Assembly: GCA_945874815.1 (NCBI GenBank)
Contig: CAMCIE010000112.1
Span: 1-5,470 of the forward strand
Source: an uncultured Bacteroidales bacterium
GTDB lineage: Bacteria > Bacteroidota > Bacteroidia > Bacteroidales > UBA932
Length of the DNA: 5,470 bases
Direction: 5' to 3'
Below, piece after piece: positions 1-5,470 of the stretch. Position numbers and translations under genes: made by a program. Position 1 is the first letter of the stretch. Every line of letters starts with the position of its first letter. The notes under the pieces are model-generated. The model searched no databases. It saw only the letters and a list, made by a program, of their open reading frames with translations, and had not been told where the DNA came from.

Positions 1-1
1 C

Positions 2-240
2 GGTGTCGATGGCAAGGACGGCCACACTCCTGTAATAGGTGTTAAACTCGATGAGGATGGCAATTATTACTGGACTGTCGATGGCGTATATACCGATCCT
101 AAGGTAAAGGCAAACGGCGAGGACGGCCAGACTCCAAGCATTGAGATCATGAGCGGTTACCTTGTGATTACATGGCCGGGTCAGACTCCTCAGTACTATG
201 AGGTGAAGGGTGAGAATGGTAAGGATGGAGATTCATTCTT
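2..240 (+). other. GxDG-rich DUF4988-type segment of gene A
   Basis: This coding segment carries short collagen-like units (GVDGKDG, GEDGQ, GENGKDGD) around the block VIGVKLDEDGNYYWTVDG, then a second block YLVITWPGQTPQYYEVKGENG. This alternation of TP.IGV..D.DG.YYW with a following Y....GQ...Y block is characteristic of Bacteroidales DUF4988 proteins. The glycine pattern is GxDG rather than the GXY with proline found in true collagen. The linker between the two blocks is compressed compared with the longer forms I recall. The role is probably a stalk or spacer that lifts the distal domains off the membrane; this is inference. Confidence 0.75.
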
Positions 241-1894
241 CCAGAAAGTGGATGTAACCGAGGATGAAGTTGTCTTCACTCTTGCTGACGGTACCACTTT
301 CAATGTTTCTCTTCTCGGAAACTTCCGTCTTGCATGTCCGAGCACAACAGTTGGTGTTGCTGCAAATTCAGTTGCAACAATCAAATATGAGGTCAAAGGT
401 GTTAAGGAAACTGAGGAAGTCGTTGTATATGTGAAATATGCATCTGAGGGCTGGTCTGCAACAGTTGACGAGGCTGCTTGCGAGCTCAAGATCAACGTTC
501 CTGCAGATCCTAAGGGCGGCCTTGTAATCATCGAGGCTATCAACAACACCACCAGCCAGGTTGCCGACCAGGCAATCCGTTTCGAGGATGGCGTTCTCAC
601 TTCAACTGACACAAGCTTCTCACTTTCAGATGCTTCACACACCTTCGAGGTGGCAGTAAGCACCAATATGAACTATGAAGTTGCAATCGATGTCGAATGG
701 ATCAAGCTTGTGGAAGTAAAAGCTCCTCACACCGAGACTCTTACATTCACTGCTGAGCTCAATACCGATGCTGCCGACAGGAACGGAAAGATTACCATTA
801 CCGGAGCTACCGGTGAGGTTGTCGAGGTAGTTGTCCTCCAGAAGGGCTGCCCAGCTCTGAAAGCAAGCTATGAGATTGGTGAGTTCTACGAGCGTCAGGG
901 CGTTGTCGGAGTGGTTTACTACTGCGACGAGAATGTTGTCAAGGTGCTTGGACTTGATGAAAACAAGGATGTGAATTTCTCTGACTATTCTTCATCAAAT
1001 TCCTGGGCAACCGATCAGAATGACGGTGCAAAGAACCAGAAAACTATTCTTGACAACCCATACAGCAGCATTACATACTTCAATGCTCACAACTGGGCTT
1101 ACAAGCTTGGCGGATATCTTCCTGCAGAGAACGAAATGTTGTCTGTAATCACCAATATGGATGCAATTAATGCCACTATCAAGGCAAAGGGTGGTGATGA
1201 GGTTGTGAAATACAAATATTACTGGACTTCAACTCAGAGCTCTGCCATTTCGACAGCTGCAGCTATAATCTATGACCCTGACTATCTCTCAGCCAAGTCT
1301 TATCAGATGAATATCACTAAATCTTATTGTGCCCGTGTAGCTTTCAACGTTGCATTGAAAGAGCAGGAGGTTGAGGAAATCAAAGTTGAGATTGGAACAG
1401 TGCTGGAGCTTGACAATGGAAAAGGTGTTGTAGCTTACATTGATGAAACAGGCAAGAGCGGATTTGCAGTAAGCATTGCTCAGTCAGAATTGATGCATTA
1501 TGCTCCTACTGGAGAGACCTGGACTTACTGGCCTACAAGCGAGTCAAACTATCAGGAAAACTATGATAAGATCAGTGGATGGGAACTTCCTTGCAACGCT
1601 CAGAGCTGGGCTTCAACCTGTGGCAAAGCAGGCTGGCGTGTGCCTGCAAAAGACCAACTGATACAAATCTTCAAGAACAGGACCAAAATCAATGATGCCA
1701 TCGCTGCAGAAGGCGGTACTGAACTGGATGGAGCAATGGCATATTACTGGTCATCAACTACGAAAATGGAGGATGGCGTTGCCAAAAACTTTGTGTTCTC
1801 ATATTGCTGGGGAGATACGGATTCAACTTACACTCCTATCGTAACAGGAAAGGAATGTTACACCCGTGCAATCCATTCATTCACAATTGAGTAA
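2..1894 (+). CDS. DUF4988 (PL29-N-like) / BACON / tandem DUF1566-like surface protein, 5'-partial
   Basis: The frame is open from base 2, so the gene starts upstream; the ATG at 149 is internal. The visible 630 residues begin with GxDG repeats and the TPVIGVK...DG.YYWT pattern of the Bacteroidales DUF4988 family (called PL29 lyase N-terminal domain in databases), roughly residues 1-105. Next come an Ig-like beta domain (about 108-198), a BACON-like domain (about 201-282, ending VVVLQKG), and two related C-terminal domains (about 290-449 and 461-630). These last two resemble the DUF1566/Lcl family, which has a C-type-lectin-like fold: WRVPAKDQL, YYWSST and YTRAI in the second, with counterparts in the first. 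No lyase catalytic domain is visible. Family knowledge predicts a lipoprotein signal and perhaps a coiled coil upstream, but that part is missing. The likely role is ligand binding at the cell envelope; the ligand is unknown. Gene B starts 14 bases after its stop. Confidence 0.9.
   Translation, partial: GVDGKDGHTPVIGVKLDEDGNYYWTVDGVYTDPKVKANGEDGQTPSIEIMSGYLVITWPGQTPQYYEVKGENGKDGDSFFQKVDVTEDEVVFTLADGTTFNVSLLGNFRLACPSTTVGVAANSVATIKYEVKGVKETEEVVVYVKYASEGWSATVDEAACELKINVPADPKGGLVIIEAINNTTSQVADQAIRFEDGVLTSTDTSFSLSDASHTFEVAVSTNMNYEVAIDVEWIKLVEVKAPHTETLTFTAELNTDAADRNGKITITGATGEVVEVVVLQKGCPALKASYEIGEFYERQGVVGVVYYCDENVVKVLGLDENKDVNFSDYSSSNSWATDQNDGAKNQKTILDNPYSSITYFNAHNWAYKLGGYLPAENEMLSVITNMDAINATIKAKGGDEVVKYKYYWTSTQSSAISTAAAIIYDPDYLSAKSYQMNITKSYCARVAFNVALKEQEVEEIKVEIGTVLELDNGKGVVAYIDETGKSGFAVSIAQSELMHYAPTGETWTYWPTSESNYQENYDKISGWELPCNAQSWASTCGKAGWRVPAKDQLIQIFKNRTKINDAIAAEGGTELDGAMAYYWSSTTKMEDGVAKNFVFSYCWGDTDSTYTPIVTGKECYTRAIHSFTIE
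602..847 (+). other. BACON-like domain of gene A
   Basis: The encoded stretch has the BACON signature: FSLSDASHTFEVAVSTN at the start, a conserved tryptophan in VEWIKLVE, an asparagine/aspartate-rich turn (NTDAADRNGKITI) and the closing strand VVEVVVLQKG. BACON domains are Ig-like modules of Bacteroidota named for suspected carbohydrate binding, though some act mainly as spacers. The domain boundaries are estimates by eye. Confidence 0.75.
869..1894 (+). repeat. Tandem pair of DUF1566/Lcl-type (C-type-lectin-like) domains in gene A
   Basis: Copy 1 (869-1348) and copy 2 (1382-1891) align along their length. Shared blocks, copy 1 then copy 2: YEIGEF/VEIGTV; GVVGVVYYCDE/GKGVVAYIDE; NAHNWAYK/NAQSWAST; GGYLPAENEMLSVI/GWRVPAKDQLIQIF; INATIKAKGGDEV/INDAIAAEGGTEL; YYWTSTQ/YYWSSTT; SYCARVAF/ECYTRAIH. 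Copy 2 keeps the WR.P and YWSST hallmarks of the DUF1566 family; copy 1 has tyrosine where copy 2 has the tryptophan of WRVP. At DNA level the copies are well diverged, so the duplication is old. Domains of this family adopt a C-type-lectin-like fold and usually serve in binding. Confidence 0.75.
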
Positions 1895-1908
1895 TTCAAA
1901 ACATTGAA
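1895..1908 (+). promoter_or_regulatory. 14-base A/T-rich spacer with the start region of gene B
   Basis: The spacer TTCAAAACATTGAA lies between the stop of gene A and the ATG of gene B. It has no GGAGG-like sequence, which fits Bacteroidota, where A-rich, unstructured leaders rather than Shine-Dalgarno pairing mark starts. It is too short to hold a separate promoter plus leader, and I see no clear TTTG / TAnnTTTG pair just upstream, so gene B is probably co-transcribed with gene A. Confidence 0.5.
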
Positions 1909-4296
1909 ATGAAATTTAAATCTCTATTATCTCTTATCCTTGTTGCAGCCCTTGCGGCTTTGGGCTGCAACAAGGTTACTCTCAAGCCTGTGATCAAGGC
2001 CATTGCTCTCGATATTCCGAGGGCATCAGGAGAGTATGCCCTGCCATATTCCATCGAGAATCCTTCAGATGGAGCTTCCCTTACAGCGACTTGCGAAGCT
2101 GACTGGATATATGACATCAAAGTCGAGGAAGGCAAAGTAGTTTTCAATGCAGAGCTGAATGCCGATAAATCCCGTTCTGCCGACATGAAACTCTCTTACC
2201 CGGGGGCTGCCGACCTGGTGGTGAAAGTCAACCAGGCATCGGTATTCGAGGGCGTATTCAATATCAAGGTAAAGGACATCACTCCTTATGGAGCAACCGT
2301 GGTCTATACTCCTGTGGAATATGACGGAGGTTATATCTTCTTCGTGATGTCCAAGAGTGCGGTTCAGGATTATCTTCTTGATGAAGAGGGACTTGAAGAA
2401 CTCTATCGCGGTGACCTGGAATATGTTCAGGAAATCGCCGATTACAACAACGTCACTCTGGAGGAATGTCTCAAACGTGCACCTCAGTTCTATACGGCTG
2501 ACGGCTCCGAGACAGTGATGAAGTACTCCGACCTTGATGTGAATACTGACTATGTTGCATATTGCTACGGACTCAGTCTTGACGGAAAGAAACTCACAGA
2601 GACTGTTGTCGCAGAGTTCAGGACAGAGATTGTGGAGACCTCGGACATCAAGTTTGAGGCAAGTGTTACAGACATTACAAAGAACAGTGCAAGCATCACC
2701 GTTACTCCGTCAAATGAAGATTACTATTTCTGGACTTATATTTCAGAAATGGATTATGCAAAATACAGTCTCGACGAGATCATGTCGAACATGCTTGCAA
2801 ACATCAAGACCAACGTTGAAAGCTGGGGTGTTGCCATCACTGACTATATCCACAGCGGTCCTTCTCATGAAACACCTACCGACCTTTGGGCCGGCACCAA
2901 ATACTATATCGTGGCCTGGGGTATGGACTACGGCGGAAGCGCGACAACCAAACCGGTTGAGGTGACAAGCTTTACCACTGAATCTGAGGCAGTTACTGAT
3001 GATTGCCAGTTCAAGCTCACAATCACTCAGGTCAAGCCAATGGATATCCGCATGAAGATTGAGCCAACCAAGGCAGACACAAGGTACTATGCAGCTTTCA
3101 TTGAAGAGAGCAAATGTGTAGGATACAATGACCGCCAGATGGCCCAGAGAATCGTGAACATGGAAAACAAACGTTTCGAGGACGGCGGATACTATGATCC
3201 TGAAAATAATAACTGGACTGCCCAGACCCATGTCGGAACCAATGAATTCTGGGGAAATGCAGACCTCTACTGGACCTTCCTCCCGGAGCATACATACCAG
3301 ATGTATGTATTCGGAGTTGATGCTAATGGAAACATCACCACAGAGGTTGCACGCATTGACCAGAAGACCGAGCCTGCTGTCAAGTCAGACATGACAGTCA
3401 AGGCTGAGCTCGTGAAATCTACATGGAATTACGGAACATTCCAGTTTACTCCAAGCAACAATACAGAGTATTATCTCCCATTCCTGCTTGAGACTCAGTA
3501 TGCCGACCTTTACAAGAAGGCGGACGGCACTTATGACGAGGCTATGCTCATGGAGGACATCGAGCATTATTATGAGAACGAGATTCTCTACAAGATCCAG
3601 AAAGGCCCGAGCGAGCAGATGTTCTACTGGACTTCCGACACCGACTACACCATGCTTGTCTTCGGTTATGCCGGAATGAACACCACTCCGTTCTTTGAAA
3701 CAGAGCACCATTCACCTGCAATTCCTTTCGGAAAGAGTGATGCGGAAGTTGAGGCAACCTACGAATTCATCGATGGTACAGCCCTCTGCAACAAGTTCCC
3801 TGAGAGATGGGATCATGCAGAGTATGACGGAAGTTGCATCATGGTGATGAGGTTCACTCCGAACGAGCATTGTCTCCACTGGTATGGTGGTGTATGGGCA
3901 CCTATTTCAACTTACGAAATGGGAATCGACCATCTGATGGCCCTCATCAGAAACGACTCTGCACCGGCAAATGCCATAGACGTTTACCAGCAGACATGTC
4001 GCCCTTGGTACAACTACCCATGGAGCTTCTCTTATGTGGCTGAGGGTACCGGCGGAAACTTCGGACAGTGGCACTATATCGAGTTCACTCCGACGGTCGA
4101 TCAGTGCGTAGAGCCTTATGACTTCTGGAGCAACCCTTATGACGGAACGACAAAAGTCTTCTCAATGTCCAAGACTTCACGCGAAGCTCCTGCGGACATT
4201 ACAGAGAAAGTCCTCCGTCCGGCAGACGGCAAGCTTCTCAAGGCATTTGCACTTGGACATAAGACTGAATCCAGACAAACAAGAGATTTGGAATAA
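1909..4296 (+). CDS. BACON-like / five FN3-like repeat lipoprotein
   Basis: A complete gene of 795 residues. The start is supported by a textbook lipoprotein signal: basic MKFK, a hydrophobic stretch, then the lipobox ALG-C with Cys20 as lipidation site. Residues about 28-112 form a BACON-like domain (ENP..G..LTAT..ADWI ... NQA). From about 115 on come five tandem FN3-like units, near 115-240, 246-358, 365-488, 493-610 and 611-745. Each starts with a strand motif of the type V.DIT..SASITVTPSN, continues with aromatic YYF..IS, carries a putative helical insert, and in units 1-4 closes with an extended strand of the YYIVAWGMD type. The fifth unit is cysteine-rich (627, 643, 655, 697, 733). I see no catalytic motif. 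After Cys20 comes NKVTLKP, without the acidic cluster of the known surface-export signal. Likely an envelope-anchored binding or scaffold protein; the exact family is not recognised. Confidence 0.92.
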   Translation: MKFKSLLSLILVAALAALGCNKVTLKPVIKAIALDIPRASGEYALPYSIENPSDGASLTATCEADWIYDIKVEEGKVVFNAELNADKSRSADMKLSYPGAADLVVKVNQASVFEGVFNIKVKDITPYGATVVYTPVEYDGGYIFFVMSKSAVQDYLLDEEGLEELYRGDLEYVQEIADYNNVTLEECLKRAPQFYTADGSETVMKYSDLDVNTDYVAYCYGLSLDGKKLTETVVAEFRTEIVETSDIKFEASVTDITKNSASITVTPSNEDYYFWTYISEMDYAKYSLDEIMSNMLANIKTNVESWGVAITDYIHSGPSHETPTDLWAGTKYYIVAWGMDYGGSATTKPVEVTSFTTESEAVTDDCQFKLTITQVKPMDIRMKIEPTKADTRYYAAFIEESKCVGYNDRQMAQRIVNMENKRFEDGGYYDPENNNWTAQTHVGTNEFWGNADLYWTFLPEHTYQMYVFGVDANGNITTEVARIDQKTEPAVKSDMTVKAELVKSTWNYGTFQFTPSNNTEYYLPFLLETQYADLYKKADGTYDEAMLMEDIEHYYENEILYKIQKGPSEQMFYWTSDTDYTMLVFGYAGMNTTPFFETEHHSPAIPFGKSDAEVEATYEFIDGTALCNKFPERWDHAEYDGSCIMVMRFTPNEHCLHWYGGVWAPISTYEMGIDHLMALIRNDSAPANAIDVYQQTCRPWYNYPWSFSYVAEGTGGNFGQWHYIEFTPTVDQCVEPYDFWSNPYDGTTKVFSMSKTSREAPADITEKVLRPADGKLLKAFALGHKTESRQTRDLE
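1938..1975 (+). promoter_or_regulatory. Perfect 14-bp inverted repeat in the signal-peptide codons of gene B
   Basis: The left arm CCTTGTTGCAGCCC (1938-1951) and right arm GGGCTGCAACAAGG (1962-1975) are exact reverse complements separated by a 10-base loop. The right arm contains the lipobox cysteine codon (TGC). The stem begins 29 bases after the A of the ATG, leaving the start region A/T-rich and free of obvious structure. No U-tract follows on either strand, so it is not a standard intrinsic terminator. Possible roles are a transcript stabiliser or processing site, a translational pause during export, or partial attenuation within the operon. The structure is seen; the function is inference. 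Confidence 0.55.
2251..4143 (+). repeat. Five tandem FN3-like units with helical inserts in gene B
   Basis: Unit starts are spaced about 119-130 codons apart (near 2251, 2644, 3001, 3385 and 3739). Opening strands line up as VKDITPYGATVVYTP, VTDITKNSASITVTPSN, ITQVKPMDIRMKIEPTK, AELVKSTWNYGTFQFTPSN and, after an insertion, CIMVMRFTPNE. After an aromatic second strand each unit has a putative helix (for example LDEIMSNMLANIK, MLMEDIEHYYENEI, IDHLMALI), then in units 2 and 4 a GPS motif, and a closing YVAYCYG / YYIVAWG / YQMYVFG / YTMLVFG strand in units 1-4. The units are longer than a plain FN3 domain of about 90 residues because of the insert. DNA identity between units is low, so this is an old protein-level repeat. 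Confidence 0.7.
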
Positions 4297-4298
4297 TG
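4294..4298 (+). promoter_or_regulatory. TAATG stop-start overlap between genes B and C
   Basis: The stop TAA of gene B shares its last A with the ATG of gene C. Such an overlap usually reflects co-transcription and translational coupling by terminating ribosomes. It also fixes the start of gene C: the later in-frame ATGs at 4332-4340 would remove the basic residues and most of the hydrophobic part of the signal peptide. Confidence 0.75.
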
Positions 4299-5470
4299 AA
4301 GCTTTTTCGTATTACAGCCGCCCTGGCGGCAATGATGATGATCTCAGGCCTCTCCTCATGTGAGAAGCCTGAGGTTATTGAAACACCTGTTATCAAGGTG
4401 GTCAATACCAGTGTACAAGTCCCTGCTGAGGCTTGTAGCGAAACTGTCGGTTTCACTTTGGAGAATCCGGTCGAGGGTTCTGTTGTTACAGCAACTTCTT
4501 CTGAGGATTGGATTACACCTTCTGTGAAGGAGTCTTCCATATCCCTTTCTGTAAAGGCAAACACAGATACAGAGGAGCGTTCCGCAAAGGTGACTGTGAA
4601 ATACCCTAAGGCTAAGGATGTTGAGATTACTGTCACTCAGGCAGGCTACAAACCTTTAGTCATTCCGGCTTCTTTGGAAGTGGAGAAAACTCAGGTGAAT
4701 GTCACATCTGCGTCTTGCACGGAAAAGATTGCCTTCACTCTCAAGAATGCAGATAAAAATGAGACACTTTCACTTGCCTCTTCTCAGGAATGGGTTGAAT
4801 GCAGCATAGAAGGAACTTCCATTGTCCTTTCAATCCAGGCAAACTATTCTGAAGAGCGCAAGGCAGAAGTGACTGTGAGCTATCCGAAAGTTGATCCTGT
4901 CGTGATTACTGTCAATCAGGCTGCCGCCGGTGAGGAAATTGCCATCTCAGAGTCTTCAAAAGCTCTTCCTGTAGAGGGTGGTTCCTTCGAAATCCAGGTA
5001 AGCAGCGACCGTGAATGGACTCTTGAGGGATCTGCAGATTGGATAGAAGTCTCAGCGACTCAGGGAAAACCGGGCGACAAGGTTAGTTTCAAGGTGGCAG
5101 AAAACTCTGCTCTTGATGGCAGGACAGCCACTTATTCTTTCAAATGTGCTTCTAAATCAGCTGAATTGACAATTACCCAGGAAGGAAGGACAATCATTTC
5201 CAGCATTAAGGACGCTGTCCTGAAGCAGTGGATTCTTGACAATGCCGACCTTGACAGGGACGGTGCCATATCAGCCCAGGAGGCGGCAGCCCTGACAACT
5301 CTTGATATCAAGGGAAGCTCGAATCCTATGGATCCTTCAATTGAAACTCTTGAGGGACTTGAGTTCTTCACCAACCTTGAGACAATCAATCTTTATCAGC
5401 AAGGTATGGTAGAGGCTGATTTCTCCATGATGAAAAACCTCAAGGCATATAAGCAGCAGTATAAATTGGA
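4296..5470 (+). CDS. Triple BACON-like / EF-hand / leucine-rich lipoprotein, 3'-partial
   Basis: The frame is open from the ATG at 4296 to the window end: 391 full codons plus two bases. The N-terminus MKLFR, a hydrophobic stretch and the lipobox LSS-C (Cys22) mark a lipoprotein. Three BACON-like domains follow at about residues 33-116, 122-210 and 215-297, each with a conserved tryptophan (DWI, EWV, DWI) and ending in TQAG, NQAA and TQEG. Residues 318-329 form a canonical EF-hand loop (DLDRDGAISAQE), and from about 350 a leucine-rich segment begins (LEGLEFFTNLETINL). This BACON-EF-hand-LRR order occurs in other Bacteroidota surface proteins. I see no catalytic motif in the visible part; the C-terminus is missing. 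The likely role is Ca-stabilised binding of a protein or glycan at the envelope. It overlaps gene B by one base. Confidence 0.92.
   Translation, partial: MKLFRITAALAAMMMISGLSSCEKPEVIETPVIKVVNTSVQVPAEACSETVGFTLENPVEGSVVTATSSEDWITPSVKESSISLSVKANTDTEERSAKVTVKYPKAKDVEITVTQAGYKPLVIPASLEVEKTQVNVTSASCTEKIAFTLKNADKNETLSLASSQEWVECSIEGTSIVLSIQANYSEERKAEVTVSYPKVDPVVITVNQAAAGEEIAISESSKALPVEGGSFEIQVSSDREWTLEGSADWIEVSATQGKPGDKVSFKVAENSALDGRTATYSFKCASKSAELTITQEGRTIISSIKDAVLKQWILDNADLDRDGAISAQEAAALTTLDIKGSSNPMDPSIETLEGLEFFTNLETINLYQQGMVEADFSMMKNLKAYKQQYKL
4317..4330 (+). other. Short GC-rich inverted repeat after the start of gene C
   Basis: GCCGCC (4317-4322) and GGCGGC (4325-4330) are exact reverse complements around two bases; as RNA this would close as a 5-bp stem with a 4-base loop. 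It encodes the Ala-Ala-Leu-Ala-Ala part of the signal peptide, so alanine codon choice could produce it by chance. It is noted because a longer hairpin follows directly. Confidence 0.35.
4343..4373 (+). promoter_or_regulatory. 12-bp inverted repeat (one mismatch) over the lipobox codons of gene C
   Basis: The left arm CTCAGGCCTCTC (4343-4354) pairs with the right arm GAGAAGCCTGAG (4362-4373) with one C/A mismatch, leaving a 7-base loop. The lipobox cysteine codon TGT lies at the loop/right-arm boundary. As in gene B, the structure falls in the export-signal codons and is not followed by a U-tract. Function is unknown; a pause, stability or attenuation element is possible. Confidence 0.45.
4392..5186 (+). 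repeat. Three tandem BACON-like domains in gene C
   Basis: Unit 1 (about 4392-4643) and unit 2 (about 4659-4925) are close relatives: SVKANTDTEERSAKVTVKYP against SIQANYSEERKAEVTVSYP, then EITVTQA against VITVNQA. Unit 3 (about 4938-5186) is a more standard BACON form (LPVEGGSFEIQVSSDREW ... ADWIEVS ... LTITQEG). Units 1 and 2 also resemble the single BACON-like domain of gene B, which points to domain duplication within the operon. Confidence 0.75.
5247..5282 (+). other. EF-hand calcium-binding loop in gene C
   Basis: The 12 codons give DLDRDGAISAQE: acidic residues at loop positions 1, 3, 5 and 12, glycine at 6, isoleucine at 8 and serine at 9, which is the canonical EF-hand/dockerin-type pattern. 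Only one loop is visible. It joins the BACON array to the leucine-rich part and probably stabilises that junction with calcium. Confidence 0.75.
5343..5468 (+). other. Start of a leucine-rich-repeat-like segment in gene C
   Basis: The residues IETLEGLEFFTNLETINL and then FSMMKNLKAYKQQYKL show the L..L..L spacing and F.NL..L pattern of Bacteroidota leucine-rich segments that follow an EF-hand. Only about one and a half repeats are in the window, so the class and number of repeats cannot be told. Confidence 0.55.

Noticed and set aside
149..151. ATG at 149 as the start of gene A
   Set aside because: The same frame is open to base 2 and encodes the DUF4988-type GxDG and YYWTVDG sequence upstream; no signal peptide follows 149.
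2..240. True collagen triple helix
   Set aside because: The glycines are in scattered GxDG units broken by other sequence; there is no long run of GXY triplets with proline.
196..666. Minus-strand open frame of 156 codons
   Set aside because: It lies wholly opposite gene A, has no recognisable domain, and its Ser/Thr-rich composition is what the complement of the gene A codons gives.
2..1894. Active polysaccharide lyase (PL29)
   Set aside because: Only the N-terminal type of segment named after PL29 lyases is present; the rest is Ig-like, BACON-like and DUF1566-like with no lyase catalytic domain.
1938..1975. Intrinsic terminator, or invertible-switch repeats
   Set aside because: No U-tract follows the stem on either strand, the element lies within a coding region, and a 10-base spacer is too short for a DNA-inversion cassette.
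2743..3291. Minus-strand open frame of 182 codons
   Set aside because: It is opposite the repeat part of gene B, which has a full domain structure; no family resemblance and no start context were found for the antisense frame.
4238..4636. Minus-strand open frame across the gene B/C junction
   Set aside because: It covers the signal peptide and first BACON-like domain of gene C, which are clearly coding on the + strand.

Overview
The window reads as a piece of a Bacteroidales (Bacteroidota) chromosome. The evidence is protein content: a DUF4988 / PL29-lyase-N-type segment with GxDG repeats, several BACON-like beta-sandwich domains, lipoprotein signal peptides, an EF-hand followed by a leucine-rich segment, and start codons without a clear Shine-Dalgarno. 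The genus cannot be fixed from the sequence alone.

Layout: three genes, all on the + strand, fill almost the whole window. Gene A (2-1894, 5' end outside the window) has a GxDG/DUF4988 region, an Ig-like domain, a BACON-like domain and two tandem DUF1566/Lcl-type (C-type-lectin-like) domains. After 14 bases comes gene B (1909-4296), a complete 795-residue lipoprotein with one BACON-like domain and five tandem FN3-like units of about 120-130 residues, each carrying a putative helical insert. Gene C (4296-5470, 3' end outside the window) overlaps gene B by one base (TAATG). It is a lipoprotein with three BACON-like domains, one canonical EF-hand loop and the start of a leucine-rich segment. There is no intergenic stretch longer than 14 bases, and I see no RNA gene, insertion sequence, CRISPR array or canonical terminator.

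The spacing implies one transcript. All three products look like exported, modular, non-enzymatic proteins made of domains usually linked to binding or spacing, so the simplest reading is an operon for a set of envelope-anchored binding proteins (glycan, protein or host ligand unknown). No SusC/SusD pair, glycosidase or lyase catalytic domain, regulator or transporter is visible here, so a polysaccharide-utilisation role is not shown.

The least expected signal is at RNA level. Genes B and C each carry a strong inverted repeat inside the signal-peptide/lipobox codons: a perfect 14-bp stem at 1938-1975 in gene B, and a 12-bp stem with one mismatch at 4343-4373 in gene C. Neither is followed by a U-tract.
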